Shown here: positions 1 through 13,900 of the stretch, piece by piece
How the letters are laid out: each line of letters opens with the position of its first letter
How positions within the stretch are numbered: the first letter of the stretch is position 1
Source of the DNA: Closterium sp. Naga37s-1
Taxonomy: Eukaryota > Streptophyta > Zygnematophyceae > Desmidiales > Closteriaceae
Direction of reading: 5' to 3'
NCBI GenBank assembly: GCA_947471745.1
Contig: CANJKZ010000114.1
Coordinates: 1,358,501 to 1,422,500, forward strand
Length of the DNA: 64,000 nt
Translations under genes and position numbers: made by a program
Notes under the pieces: model-generated
The model's database searches: none
Seen by the model: only the letters and a program-made list of their open reading frames with translations
What the model was told of the DNA's origin: nothing

Positions 1-3000
1 AGATTCACTGTACAATGGTGGGAGCTAGACTACGGGGTTGGCACGAGTTGTGTGAGTGTGATCCATGCTCTGCATGCATTCCTCAGCACTTGCACATTCA
101 CGGGAAGAATTGGCAAGAGTTCCACTAGCAAAGTTGGGATTACAGAATTGATTGAACAAGCAGTGGGAAAGTGACTACATCAAGGCCTAGCAACATAGCA
201 GCCAGGCAAGTCGACCGCCAGCACAGCAAGGTCGACAGCCTGCCAGCGTTGCGTAGAGGAACCGTGCCAGCGCTGCCGAATGACGGCCTGTCAACAGAGC
301 AGGTCGACGGCGTGCCAACGCTGCAGCAAGGCGGTTGTCAAGCGTTGCACTTGCGGATGACAGCAGTGCACACGCGCGCACCTACTTCGCAAGTGCGCGC
401 AGACAATTGGCCCGATGTGCGCCGTCACGTGTCCATCAGCTGTTGTCTGCGCCTGACCAGCCACATCGACCTCGGGAAACCAGCCCGAGGTCGCCATAGC
501 CATCGCAGCCTCGACGACGTTCGCGTGCTCCAGCAGAACCTCGCCGAGGGGGTAACCTAGTCGACAGGGTCGACCACCAGCGCCGTGGTCGACGACCTCC
601 CTCGTCGACCAGCACTCCGTCGAGGACCACCCTGGTCGGCAGACCCCTCCGTCGACCACCTGGTCAGTTGCTGCTGATGAGCTCCACCTTCGACGGCTCC
701 ACGACAGACCCGCGCAGGTCGACGACCACCTTTGTCGACCACCCAAGGCAGGTCGACGAACCCCTTCGTCAATCACGGCAGACGAACTCTGTCGCCGCCT
801 TCCCGTCATCGCCGGCTTCGCAGCAGTCTTCTGCAGGTCGACCAACTTTGTCGACCTGCTCGCGTCGACCTCCGCAGATGGTCGGCCGCAACTCCCGCGC
901 ACCTGACCACAAAGTCGGCTCCGCCCAAGCGAGGACGGGGCAAACACCCAACTCCCGTTGACAGGCGGTACCAGTGCGCCTGGTGGAGGCAGCACTGGAC
1001 GTGATACTGGGCATGTGGGCTTAGCGGGAGGAGGAGCTGGCCTTGGCGGTGGGGAGGGAGCGCAGCAGCAGCCACAGCAGGGACAGCAGTCGCAGCAGCA
1101 GGTGCAGCGGCAGGTGCAGTAGCAGGTGCAGCGGCAGGTGCAGCAGCAGTTCCGGCAGTAGGGTCCTCCGCAGCAGCGGGGCCCTCCACAGCAGTGGGAC
1201 CCTCCGCAACAATGGGGACTTGGTGGTTTGGGGAACGCTGGCCACAGCACCGCCCCCACCAGCTGGGGGCCTCGTCCTACTGGCCGCGACGTTGAACCCT
1301 GCCACTACTGGATCCAGACGGGTCTGGGTAGCGGCGCGTATCACGAGCCCCCCGACCACTCTGCAACGCACTGCTTCCGGCGCCTCAACGACCTCTACCG
1401 TCATTGACACAGCTCTGAGGCACTCACATCGCACTGGGCGACGCTGCTCCCGTCGCGTGCCGGTGTTTGATCTGAACATGGATGTAACTCGTGCTTATGT
1501 CTTGTATGCTGATGTTGACTATTGTGCCTGTTTGCTCCCGTGTTCCTAGTATAGGATCCTTGCTCATTGGTGGTGTAGGTGCTTGTGTTTTTAATGTAGG
1601 TGCTTGTGTGTTTACTAAACCAGGTGTACTCACGGCTAATGCGTCGCTGTCCTTCGCGCTTGACTCTGGCGCGTCTCGGTGCTGCTTCCGCGACCACACC
1701 ACTGTCACACCTCTTCCTGCTCCAGTCTTAGTTGCCTGGCTGATCCTACTTCAGGACCAGCAGTCGCTCGCAGCTCTACCACCCTCCCGTGCGCGACAAT
1801 CTTCTCTGGTTCCCTCACTGGTCTCCACATCTTCTCATTCTCCAGGAACTCGGTGGGTGTTGGACACCTTCAGGATCGTGGGGTCACAGTTACTTTCCCT
1901 GCACACGAGAGGGTTGCAGCCCGTACGGACGCTGCTACAGAGTCACGTCTGGCCAAGTTTTTCTGGGGACCCCGCTCAGGTCTCTTCACACTGCATACTG
2001 CGTTCCCCTAGGCAGCTGGGTTTGGTCAGGTTGCTGCATCGTGCTCGTGTCGGGCGCTCACCCACCCGACAGTCCTATGGCACCACCGTCTTAGTCACCC
2101 TTCACTCCCACGCCTCCGTCACGTGTCTAGCCACCGCCTTATCTCAGGTCTCTCGTTCGTGTTTCATTCGCTCCCTCCTTGGCCTACGCCGCCGTGTACT
2201 CCTTGCGTCGAGGGTAGGCTGCGGGCCACCCCTCACTCCTCCTCCCTTGCGCTAGCCATGGAGCCCCTCCAACCTCTACACACGGACGTCTGGGGACTCT
2301 CCCCAGTCACTGGGCCGGGCGGGGAGAGCTTCGTCTTGGTGGCGGTTGATGACTACACCCGCTACACCACGGTGTTCCCCCCTGCGGCAGAAGTCCGACG
2401 TGACTTCTACCCTGACCGTTGCTGGCCAATAGTGCCCAGGGTGGTAGTCGTGTGCTCTCCACTCCGACCGCGGGGGTGAGTTTCGCTCCGGCATGCTTGG
2501 CGGGTTGTGTCGCGAGTAGGGCATTACCCAGTCTTGGACGCTTCCAGAGTCACCACAACAGAATGGGGTTGCTGAGCGCCGCATAAGTTTGGTCATGGAG
2601 ATCGCCCGCACCTCGATGGTCCATGCCCGTGCACCTCATTTTCTGTGGCCCTACGCGGTTCGCTACGCCGCCCATCAGCTGAACCTCTGGCCGGGTGTCT
2701 CTCGGCCGGAGGTTTCACCGACCTGTCTTTGGACTGGGTCCCTTGGTGTTGCGTCGGAGTTTCGTGTCTGGGGCTGCCTTGCACATGTCTGCGATACCTC
2801 TGCGGACAAGCTCTCGGCTCGCACCCTCCCCTGTGTCTTCTTTGATTTCCCGATCAACGCCCCTGACTTTGTCTTTTACCACCCACCTCTCCACTGGTTC
2901 TTCAATTCCCGTAACGTCTCCTCTGACAAGTCCGTGTCCTTTACACTCGCTATCCCCACCGATGTCTCCCGGTTCCCCCCCCTCCCCTTTTCCTTGCCAC

Positions 3001-3345
3001 GACTCCTCCTGTCCAGCTCCTCCGGTAATCCCACCCCACCCATGTCCTGCACCGTTAGGTATGTCTCACACTACCCCTCCTCCCTTGGTAGCACGTCAGG
3101 TTTCGTCCCCCTCACCACACTCGTCCTGACAGTCACCACGGCAGGCTTTGGTACTAGCGCTGGAGGTGCTGGTGCTGGAGGTGCTGGTTCTTGGGGTGTT
3201 GGAGCTGGAGGCGCTGGCTCTATGGTGCCTGCTCCGCCTGCCATTCGTTACCTGACGTGTCTCTAGCAGTTGGAGCGGCAGGAGAAGGAGCGGCTGGAGA
3301 AGGAGCAGGAGCAGGAGCAGCAGCATCATCATCAACAGCAGTAGA
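1..3345 (+). mobile_element. Decayed Ty1/copia retrotransposon fragment (gag to integrase)
   Basis: Copia-type polyprotein remains can be read left to right in shifting frames. A gag C-terminal part with a Gln/Gly-rich stretch and a degenerate zinc knuckle lies at about 960-1460. A protease active-site motif, LDSGASRC, is at about 1660-1680. The integrase entry (HTDVWG, then DDYTRYTTVF) is at about 2278-2375, and the integrase C-terminal part (WPYAVRYAAHQLN, VWGCLAHV) at about 2590-2900. It ends in a Gly/Ala-rich and Gln/His-rich tail near 3340. Reverse transcriptase and RNase H are absent and frameshifts and stops separate the domains, so it cannot be functional. The left end is cut by the window and no LTR is seen. 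It is related to the minus-strand elements at 18.7-26 kb and 60-64 kb. Confidence 0.85.
200..870 (+). repeat. GTCGAC-rich degenerate repeat stretch
   Basis: The hexamer GTCGAC and near variants recur at short, irregular spacing across this stretch, densest at 560-860. It lies just upstream of the gag zinc-knuckle remains, so it is probably the variable, low-complexity part of the copia gag region. No single reading frame stays open across it. Confidence 0.55.
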
Positions 3346-4016
3346 GAACTGTTTAGTGGGGGTTTTTACAGTGGTATGAGAAATCTGTATATCTCCCATT
3401 TAAAAGATAAATAAGACACCTTTTTTGTTCCAGTTATAAGCCACACATCCATTTTACCAGTCAGTACCGAATATGACATATAGGTATGTCTACTGTCTGG
3501 GGGATGACGGTATTACTTTTGAATGCTGCTTCAGATGCTGCAACGATTGTTGCTTTGAATTATACCTGAGTGCTCCCCGTTGGACTCTTCATCCATGCTC
3601 TTAATATCTTGAAGCATTGCAGCCAAGTTATAGGGGTACGACGTCCCACTTCGAATATCCTGTGCTTGCGCATCCACCTTGACCGCTGCACTCAGCTCCT
3701 CCTTCCCCACCACCTCATCCCTGATCCCCTGCAGCTCGTTGGCAATGTCTGCCATGCTGGGCCGGTTTGCAGTGCGCTGCACAGTGCAGTGCAGAGCCAG
3801 CTGGGCCAGGCACAGCACAGCATCATCCGGGGCGTCCATGCTCACGTCCTTGAGGGGGGCAAGATTTCCAGAGGAAATGCACCCCTCCAACTGATAGAAG
3901 GAGGTGAAGAAGGCGGGATAAGGAGGATAAGGAGAATATTGGGGAAGGAAATGGTTCATTAGGAGGAGAAGAGAATGGGTGTTAAAAAGGTGAGGCTGGG
4001 CCGTCCATGATCTGGT

Positions 4017-4262
4017 CCTTGAGGGGTGCTGGATTGTTGTCAAAGGAGCTGCACCCCTCCACCTGAAAGAAGTAGGTGGAGGTGGGTGTGGGGAGAAGAC
4101 TGAGGAAGGGAACGGGTAAAAACGAGGAGAAGAGGGTGCGTGTGAAAAAAGTGGCAGTGAAAAGAGCATCATCTGGGCGTCCATGCTGACGTCCTTGAGG
4201 CTGGCTGGGTTTTTGAGAGAAATGCCGGATTAAATAGAATTCAACTTAGCATCATCTTCCAC
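4017..4262 (-). repeat. Exon echoes: 5' parts of the last kinase exon of RLK copy 1
   Basis: Two degenerate copies of the start of exon 3531-3890 lie in the intron before it. At 4017-4061 the reading is VEGCSSFDNNPAPLKDQ, preceded by an AG acceptor. At about 4175-4262 it approximates SLKNPASLKDVSMDAQ. Both stop matching part-way into the exon. Confidence 0.7.
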
Positions 4263-4934
4263 CTGCAGGATTGAATTTAACGATTTGTTAGACGACAGGA
4301 GGGTAAATGAGGCATGCCGGCCTGACTGACTGAACAGTTGTGCATGATGGAGAGGGTTATTCTTGATAGCCCGAGCACAGCTGTGCAATCGTGCCATTGT
4401 GCCTTTCTGAAGGCAGCAACAACTGTGCACCACGGGAACTATTCGTTGCATGCCCTTCACAAAGCAGAAACACGTACCCATCGCCGCATGCGCTGCTTCT
4501 TCCACTTCTGGTGGTGTAATCCACATTTGACTTTAAACTATGATGGCAACTTGGAAGTCACTTTGTGTGCCCCCCACCATCCGCTTACCACCATGAAATG
4601 AAACCTACCCAGTGCAGAGTGCGGCCATTTGTCTCACCACACATTGGCAAAGCGGTGCTGGAACTAATGCATGAACAACCACAGGGAAAACTCACATGGA
4701 AGGAACACAGCAGCAGCACGAAAGCAGCAGCACCTACCCATCGCAAAATGTGGCCGTTCTTTTCACCCTCAGAAGGACGAGGGCTGCGACCGGTGATCAC
4801 CACAAGCATGAGCACACCGAAGCTGCACATATGGACAAGGGCAAAGGGATGACAGCAGCATACAAGAATGCCAGATTGTGTGTGCTTCACACTGAATGTG
4901 CACACGCAAGCAGCATTGGGATGAGAAACACTCG

Positions 4935-4977
4935 GTGAGCACCACGAGCATGAGCACACCGAAGGTGCACACACATA
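4935..4977 (-). repeat. Exon echo: 5' part of kinase exon 4738-4822
   Basis: A partial copy reading FGVLMLVVLT lies upstream of the complete exon, which reads FGVLMLVVITGRSPRPS. It breaks off after about 35 bases. Confidence 0.65.
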
Positions 4978-5353
4978 GATAGAGGGGAGAGAAGGATGCC
5001 ATCGAGGGAGGAAATCATAGCATCAGGGGCGGTGATTTGCACAGTCCTTCAATTGTGTGGAGAAGGACAGGGAGGGATGGACGCTCTCAAGTGAGGTGCT
5101 CTTTACAGTTTCCAGCATTTGCAAAGAGTGGCTGCCTGCAGCCGTGAGGCCCACAAGAATGACAGGGACGTAATGCCGGCTGATGGTTGTCTCACAGAGG
5201 GATCTTTGAGAAACTGCCACGTATGGAACTAAGAAACTTCTTGACGCACTTGGGTATCAACTGCCAGTCTGATCGCAGTGGTTGGATGAGCCTTGAGTGT
5301 AACGTGAAAATCCTCCTCCATAGTCCTATTTCACCCAAGGACAGCAATAGCTG

Positions 5354-5478
5354 ACCTATAGACATCGATGGTGGTGGTGGCCTTTCACCTGTACACATCG
5401 GTGGCAGTGGTTGCATTGGACTGTCTGTGAGGCGCCTCATAAACAGCTCACCTGTACACATCGGTGGCAGTGGTGGCC
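5354..5478 (-). repeat. Exon echoes: 3' parts of the activation-loop exon with donor
   Basis: Three short copies of the end of exon 5485-5624 (ATTAxDVY then GTGA donor) lie downstream of it at about 5450-5478, 5388-5416 and 5354-5386. Each holds about 28 bases of the exon end plus the donor-side sequence. Confidence 0.75.
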
Positions 5479-6951
5479 TTTCACCTGTACACATCGATGG
5501 CAGTGGTGGCCTTGGACGTGCGTGAGTAGATGGGATCCACATAGCCCGGTGTTCCCATCACCCGAGTCGTGCCCACAGTGGTGCCTTCGCCCACCCTCAA
5601 CAGCCCAAATTCAGCGATCTTGGCCTGTCAGATGGCACATTGATGAGAAAAGGACAAGCGTGATGGATAATGGATTTGACAATGACTTGTTTATTTGGGG
5701 TGCTAGTATGATTGGTGGGCGAAAAGGGGTTACATGTAGAGAGGCTTAAGGGTTTTGGGTGTGTTCACACGTGTAACAAGCACGCCCTTTTAGGACACAG
5801 TGGTGACTTCTGTGCAGATAGAACCATTAATGCAAAAACCAGCAGCTCCCTTTGGCTCTTGCTCTTTACAGATTCTCATATGCTCCTCTGCAATTGTCTT
5901 CATGGAATGTCAGATTCCAACAGACTCTTTGGTTCAACTATGGCTGTGGTATCGACCAAAGATTCATTTCCCACTGCACTCAACACATATTCTTATGTGC
6001 ATACTCTTAGTGTGTTTGCAGATTGCTTGCTTGCCTGCATGTTTGTCCCGAGAAGGATGTTGGCGGGTTTGATGTCGCGATGCACAAGGCCAAGCTGTGG
6101 AGGTACTCAAAGCCACGTGCCGCACCAATGAGGATGTCTAGCCGCTGCTGGAAGGTAAGAGTGAAGGACGCCTCTGCACATGCACATAACACATGAGAGC
6201 GACAGAACATGACAGGTGAGAGTGACAGACCATGAGTGACAGTACATGATTCATACGACATCAGTGACAAAACTGATGGGTGACACAATGAGTGACACAA
6301 GAAAGATATGGTCCCAAATGTATGTCCCAAAAAAACTGCTACGTACCCTTCTTAATAAACTGGTCAAGGTCACCGTTGGAAACAAACTCGTAAATCAAGA
6401 TCTGCTCTGGCCGTGTCCTCGTATCACCCCCAATAGCAAACCCAAGCAGCCGCACGATGTTGGGATGGTTCTTGTCGCCCATTTGTTGGACCTGCAAGGA
6501 AAAAGGCAGGAACAGTCAAACTTCTTTAGCTTACTTCTGAATTTCTTGCGGGTGGCCAGTCTGATTTATTTTTTTCAGACAGAATAAGAAACAAGCGTCA
6601 ACGAAATTGATTTCACATGGCAGACTGGAATATAAGGGGCATGCCATGGCTAAATGCATCAAGAAGCGTAGCCAACGTGATCATTTTCTCGACTCATAGC
6701 ACCTCGCTTCGTAGCCAAAGTGGAAAAGGAAGGCCCATTCATCGAACATCATCAATCCAACATACAAGGCCGTGCAGGCAGTCGAGATTCTGGAAAATTG
6801 TACCCGAGGGGACTTGACCAGGCCCGACCCCGAACCCGTCCGACCCGGCCAAAGCAGGTGATCGAAATGGAACGAAATAGGCCCTTTCAACGATCATCAT
6901 CACTTCATCATAGCACCCCTCTTCTAATCCACATTTCTCATAGTCACTCGC

Positions 6952-6973
6952 ACTTTTGAAATCTCTCAGAAGT
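6952..6973. repeat. Imperfect palindrome (TTGAG-type) in RLK copy 1
   Basis: Arms ACTTTTGA and TCAGAAGT surround a 6-base core next to kinase exon 6997-7201. It resembles the palindromes found elsewhere between duplicated segments. The flanking duplication is weak here. Confidence 0.5.
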
Positions 6974-9900
6974 GACCAACTGTGAGTCAGTCCCACCTCT
7001 TTGTAAAAGTCCACGTCAATCAGCTTGGCTCGCTTCACGGTCCACAGGGTTTAGGGCCATCATCTGGGCATACGCCCTTGTACACGTCACCAAAGGCACC
7101 CGAGCCAAGCTGGTTGCCAGAGGACCAGTTGTTGGTGGCTTTAAGGACTTCTTCAAGAGAGTACTCTGTGCATTTAGCGCCCGGCATGCTGCGAGCTCGG
7201 CCTGTAATAGTGACAAGTGACACATATTCCTCGATCAAGAGAGGAGGGCGAAAAAGGAGGCAGACGAATGGATGACGAATGGAGATGTCTCAAAATTCAC
7301 GCGGCAGGAGGAGGGGGCGCAGTGGAGGAACAAAAAGAGACGTTTTTTCTCTCTGTGAAGAGACTTCCAGGACCTTTTTACTGACTAGAGTTGTATACGG
7401 TTCAAATTTACGTTTCAAGATTAGGTTTTAAGGTTTTAGGGATTGCGGATGGATGCTGTACTTGCTGCACTTGCTGCTCGTCTCTTGTGGCCTCTCCGCC
7501 ACCACCACAGCAGCACGCCAATGATCAGCAGCATCACAGCAGCCACAGCAATGCCGGCAATGGCTCCTACAGAAAGACCGCCTCCAGACTGAGAAGGAGA
7601 GGCTTCGGGTGAGATGGGGGTTGTTGAGGAGGAGGAGGATGGGGGCGTTGTGGGGAAAGGTGCAGGCTGGGAGGGGGGTGCTCGAGGCGGGGAAGGGGGG
7701 GCTGTAGCATGTGAGAGATGGATGGGGATGAGACGGAAAGGGATGGAAAGATGAAGACGCAATGCGTTCTCAAGGAAAGTGTGAGATGGAGCAAAATAGT
7801 GAGGATGGAATGGAAAGCACGGCAGAGATGTGGCACGATGTTGTGTTGGTATGCCGGCTTGTTGCACAGGGAGGAAGATGGGCAGGGAAACCATTGTCAC
7901 TGAATGGCACATGCACGAACGTTGATGTTTGGATGGGAAGTAAGAGAGATAGGAACTTCAATCTTATATCTTTTTGTACTCGTTTTTAAGCTCACGTGGG
8001 GCTGTCTTGACGCAGGTGGAGCAGAAGGAGCTGCACTTGCTGCAAAACGCGCTACTAGAAATCTGCGTAACCACACACCATGTCTTGTTATGCGGGCATC
8101 TGACTGTGGTTCCATTCAGAAACCTGCACGTGGAGAAGGAAGAGAGAATATCAAAACCAGGAGCATGAAAGCTATAGCAAAATGGTTGGTGCTGGGTATT
8201 CGACACACACGCCAGCAAAGTTCCATGTGTGTGGGCGCTCCCTAGAATAGCGAGCAGATGGGTTCTGTATGCTTGGTGTGTGTGTGACACTTCAGGCTAC
8301 CAAGAACAAAGCCTTTTACTATTCAAAATCAACATTATTGTAGATACTGATGTATCTTACAGTTCCGAGAGTGTGTGAAGTTTGCCCAGTGTTGGAGGGA
8401 GCTGTCCTGTCAAATTGGTTCCTTCAAGTTCTCTGCACGTGGATCATTGTTTGTTGCACGTAGAGGTAGACCATCGTTGAGCACATAGACCCAGAGCACA
8501 GTTGGGCATTCATTTGTTAAAAAATACAGATATTTGTATAAGGAACTTCATTGTCCCGAATAGACATGGTCCATTCTTTCTTTTTTATGTTCTTGAAATC
8601 CAAGTAATGGGTTTAGGTATATGAAATCAGATGGAGGGAAGTGGTGAATCAGGTCTTCATCTTCAACCTTGTTGAAATTCAAGACCAGCGTAGGGTTGAG
8701 AAACGAGCAGACAAGACCCGACCAAAACCGACCCGACTGGGGTTGACCCGGGGTGTATTCGGGGGATGGGTCGGGTCGGGCACGGCTCAAGAGACAATGG
8801 GCGTTCTTTCAGCTCAAGAAACAATGGGTGTGCTTACAAGGTTGTGAGCTGCAGGAGGTTGCCAATGGACTCTGGGATGCTGCCAGCCAGGTTGTTCCAA
8901 GAAAGGTACCTGATGCAAGGGTGGCAGCAGCAGGAATATGATTCCCATAACAATCAACATGATCATTTGATTCATAGTTCATGTGACCATTCAGTAATAG
9001 AAACAAGACAGGCAATACATGTGTTTTAAGAAACTTGTGTGTTATGTGATGTGAGCCACATTTTCAAATCAACGACAAAGGCACTCACAGCTGAGAAAGA
9101 CTTAGGAGGTTGCCAAGAGAGCTAGGAATGATGCCTGTCAACCTGTTGTGCCCAAGGTTCCTGGTGGGACCGAGAGATACGAGACGAGGCATGGATGTAA
9201 GGCATTCGTAAGGCAGGTATGCTCATGGAGTGAAAAACAGAAGAACGGTGACACAATGCTGTTTTCCATGACTGCTCATGGTCGCTCTCTCAATTGGAAG
9301 GACAAGGGCTTGTGTCGCATTGCATAGCATCATGTCGCATCGGATAGCATCCCAACACACCAAATCACATCACATGGCAGTCTACAGTCGAGCGAAAACA
9401 ATTAGGACGGTCCAGGTAGACAACAATAAATGTGTGGAATGGAATGAGTGGCTACCATATGAGCTTATGAAAATGTGTAAGACTGCATAGCTTCCGAAGT
9501 GCCTATCTGCGAAGTAAGAGCAGCGTTATACCATTTCGGCTCAGGAAAGAAACAATACAGCCAGCACGGCCTTCTCCTCGTCCACACACTCACAAGCCCC
9601 GTTAGCCCACGCTCGAGCCCAATTGCACGGGCCCCAATTACAATAAATGGAGCTACAGCATCGACAAACATCTTCTCAGACGTAATTGAGCTTCCGCTGA
9701 TGTGACATTTCATAGTGCTGATGTGCGATTTACAGGCTCTGCTATTATCAATGGAACGTCTCCTCAGCACTCGCACTATAACACCACAAATCCAACGTAC
9801 GATAATTAGCGTCCATAATGGTGCAACGCACACAAATCTTTAAGGACAATGAGTCCTTCAAGCCATACCAATAAGCTACGAAACATTACACTCACAGATA

Positions 9901-10374
9901 GTTTAGATTAGTGAAATTGTGAAACGATTCAGGAATTGTGCCGGTCAAATTGTTGACTCTCAAGTCTCTGCGGAGAAAGGGATGGAAAGTGCCACATTTA
10001 TGGCAAGGTCAAAGACCATAGTTCATATGCAGGTGCTGGTGTGCATAGGTGTTGTGTAAGACACCTCAGTAGGCTGATGGACAAGCACTTATAAGAATTC
10101 CCAAAAAGAATTGGCTAGATTGGCACTGCAAAGTTATGAATACACAGTACAATGCACTTGTTTTGAGCAAGTAATGAGAAGCGAATGGATGAAGCAGGTG
10201 GTGGGCACGCAGGGTGCCACGAATGGACGTTTCTCAACTTGGGATAAGTAAAGCTCAACCTTTTGACCGAGTTACGAGTTGGCGTTGGGTAAAAAGCACT
10301 CGGCTACAGCTTTCCTACATTTGAAATTGAAAGGAATGAACAAAAATGGGGTTTCCATCAACTCCTAATATGTT

Positions 10375-10414
10375 TATGCATACGTGTGTGTGTGCATTTT
10401 TGTGTGTGTGTGCA

Positions 10415-10476
<62 letters not shown>

Positions 10477-10530
10477 TGAGTGAGTGCGTGCGTGCGTGCT
10501 TGTGTGTGTGTGTGTGTGTACGTGTGTGTA
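10375..10530. repeat. (TG)n and (TGCG)n microsatellite
   Basis: A long run of TG dinucleotides passes into TGCG tetranucleotides and back. It lies in an intron of RLK copy 1. Confidence 0.95.
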
Positions 10531-12524
10531 CACATCTGTGACATCATGCATGCGTGCGTGTCTGTGGTGTGGGAGGGAGCATGTGACCAAAACAATATTG
10601 AGCTTGTTGTGTGAGCCCACGGAGCAAGATACGAGACATATAACCTGTTTCGTCCAAGTCGAGCGGCTCATAACAAGTCAAGCGGCTTACAAATTCACGA
10701 GATCTAGATTGCCTAGTGAGGCCGGTATCGAGCCAGTCAGGTTGTTCTCATGTAGGTATCTGCTTTTCATGGGGGTGTTGATGCAAGGAGAAGTAGAAAC
10801 CAAAGCTGGGGCTGTGGTGGGCCACATTGGAGGCGGATGGAGAGGCATAAGGGTCGTTCTTGACTACAGGGTGGCAGCACAAAGAAGGAGCACACAGGAG
10901 CAGCAGCAAGCTGGAGATGACCCACACCACAACAAGGGTCGAGAATAAGCATGTGGTGCAGATGTGTCGTGGGTGGGTCACACGGCATGTGCTGGGTCAC
11001 ATCAATTTAACGACAAGCAGCGGCACTCACAAGTTAGCAAGACATGGGAGGAGATTGCCAAGAAAGCTAGGAATGATGCCCGTCAAGCTGTTGTGCCCAA
11101 AGTTCCTGGTGGGTCCGAGAGATACGAGGCAGGCTATTGGTTTGCGGACATATTGGTTCTCATAGCTTCGCATCACATCCCATCCCCTCCCATCCCAGCA
11201 CACCGAATCAGATCACATGACAGAATACAGTAAAGGGAACACAAGACATTTCGATATGATGGTTGAGGTAGATAACAATACATGTGAAAAATGGAATGAG
11301 AATCCAACGTCTGAGCACAAGAAACTGAATAAGACTGCATAGCTTTTTCTAATTGATTAACTTACAAGTTTGTCAAAGATAAAAGTCCGGTGAATGTTGA
11401 TGGTATCGAACCAGTCAGCTTGTTCTCAAGAAACCACATGCATCTCGAAACAGGGTGCAAAATGGAGCAAGGGGCAAACAGGGGTTTGTGAGTATGGGCA
11501 TGCATTTCGCACCAGAAATACCAATGAAGCAAGGAGGCAATCGGCTGGTGCCACATGCACTCGGTCAGTGCCATGTGCACTCTCGATGTGGGACTGAAAA
11601 CCCTAACGAACTGTTGAGTCGACTCATAAGGCAACTCGATGTTGAACCATGGTACTGAGGCCCTAATTCAAGCTACACTCAGTGTATTTCAAGCTAAGAG
11701 CTTATGTCAATCAAGCTCCAAATCACATAATGCGGATGGTAAACTTGCATTGTTAGACATCGCATGCATGAGAAGAGTCCGCATTATTACTTGCACTACT
11801 TTGGAGTGGTGTCAAGACCTCAGCAAGACCAGCAGTAGTGCAGCAATTGAACGCGGGACTGCACAGCACTAACATTATCAATCCAGCGATGAAGCACTAT
11901 TCACATGGTAACCAAACAAGGAATGCCACTAACAAAACAATAATCACGGAAACATGTTAACTAAACATAATCATTCAAGGAGGAACACTACTCGCACATG
12001 TCAAGCAAACGAGGAATAGTACTAACAAGCCTTTGACGCTTTTGAGATTCCCGATGGATGCAGGGATGGTGTCACTTAAGCTGTTGTAACACAGCACCCT
12101 GATGAGCGAATCAACACCGAGGGAACGCATGCAGAGCAGATGAACCGACACAGCACATGAGGGGCAAGCGGGAATCGATGTCAAGAGGATCTCCCTTCTG
12201 TGAGTTCATAATTGTGACTCAGATTCAGGCGGAAAGTCATCGCAGGACCATCTCAACTTTCACCAGGGCCATGTGCATTTCCGTTTCTTTTCTCTCTTGT
12301 ACTACCCAATACAACCCAAGCCAACCCAGGCCACAACACCAAGTCGGCTCAACTCGAACAGTTCCACAGCGTGGCTTGCTGTATCCCTTTATGGCTGATC
12401 CGCTGGGATCAGCTGAGATCAGCCAACCTGCTTGCTCGCATCGCAGTCAGCAAATAAGCTGGCTGCTGGTAGACTCGGGTAAACAACAAGGTGAGAAATA
12501 CTTCCTTCCGTTTTGTCATGGATA

Positions 12525-12850
12525 GATTTTGGAGACCTTGAGACTAGTCTGGTGATCTCAAAACGAGCATGGTGATCTCGAGACTAGCCTAGTGAACTCG
12601 AGACTAGCCTAGTGAATTCGAGACTAGCCTGGTGATCTCGAGACTAGCCTGGTGATCTCGAGACTAGCCTGGTGATCTCGAGACTAGCCTGGTTATCTCG
12701 AGACTAGCCTGGTGATCTCGAGACTAGCCTGGTTATCTCGAGACTAGCCTGGTTATCTCGAGACTAGCCTGGTTATCTCGAGACTAGCCTGGTTATCTCG
12801 AGACTAACCTGGAAATCTCGAAACGAGCATGGTGATCTCGCGACCAACCT
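12525..12850. repeat. 20-bp minisatellite, about 15 copies
   Basis: The unit is CTCGAGACTAGCCTGGTGAT with few substitutions. It is intronic in RLK copy 1. Copies are adjacent with no unique spacers. Confidence 0.95.
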
Positions 12851-13679
12851 GCTGCTGGCATGAGAGGCATACAGGAAGATAAACAGACATCCTAGAGAGG
12901 CCTGCAAGCCTTGCGCTTGGAATTAGCTTGCTGGCTCAAGAAGAGCAACCCTTGCCTGCAAGCCATGCTACAAGCGGCAAGCCATGTATGCAGCAACTGA
13001 CAAGCTCTGAAGCCCTGAATGCCAATACCCGGGCACGAAATCGCCTCTCCTTGGCTCAGGTCGGGTTGGGTTGTGCAGGGGACGTGACGAGCCTCTATTG
13101 CATCAAGGCGTGCGGGCTCAGTGGGCCATTTACACACAGAGAAAAAATCCGTTCTAAAGTTGCAGACATCTTTGAGTTGGGGTGTTGTTCGGATAGTGGA
13201 GAATGTGATGTGAGCATGTGAAGCCGTTGTGGTCGAGGAACTCACAAGCCGGTCAGCTTGGGAAGGTTGCCAATAGACGATGGTATCGGGCCAGTCAGGC
13301 TAGTGTTCCATAAATATCTGCACTCGAGAAAGGAAGGAGGGTTGTAAGGAATGAGAGACCGAAGGCTGGGTAACGACTTCTTCAGCTCGAATGGTTCACA
13401 GGCTCGAAAAGGTAACATGTCTTATGTTTTTTGTGCCTCAGAACCAGAAACACCCCAGGTCCAAGAGGCGTGGCACTCACAAGGTGTGAGTGACTCACAT
13501 GTCTACTTTGAGTGCCTCGTATCACATGTCCACCCAAGGAGGAGAAGCACTCACAAGTAGACGAGGCTTTGGAGGTTGCTGATAGAGCTGGGGATGGCCC
13601 CATTCAGGTTCTCGCCAGAGATACTTCTGATGGGTGGACATTGGAATGGAGGAGAGGCCAGTTGCATTAGTAATGAAGG

Positions 13680-13900
13680 GAGAACATGCATGTGATGCAT
13701 GGGTGTGGCATGCGTGTGCGGCATGCATCCACGTGATGTGATGCATGCATGGATATGATGCATGTGTGCATGTGACATTCGTCTGCGGCATACGTGCATG
13801 TAGCATGCATGTGATGTGACATGGGCCGTGTGCTGCACACAAGCATGCACGTCATATGCCTATGAAGCGTGCAGGCATGTCACATGAATATGCTGCATGC
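13680..13900. repeat. GCATG/ATGCATG-rich simple-sequence tract
   Basis: Degenerate repeats of GCATGYATG occur in the intron between the N-cap and first LRR exons of RLK copy 1. A similar tract occurs at the matching position of copy 2 (43225-43300), so it predates the duplication or arose from the same seed. Confidence 0.75.

Noticed and set aside
291..1259. 322-codon Cys-rich frame on the minus strand
   Set aside because: Antisense to copia gag remains; the Cys codons come from GCA/GCC repeats.
11600..11640. Another palindrome-duplication site (TTGAGTCGACTCA)
   Set aside because: The palindrome is present but no convincing flanking direct repeat was found.
12525..12850. Regular repeat array resembling a CRISPR array
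   Set aside because: Units are directly adjacent with no unique spacers, and the window is eukaryotic.
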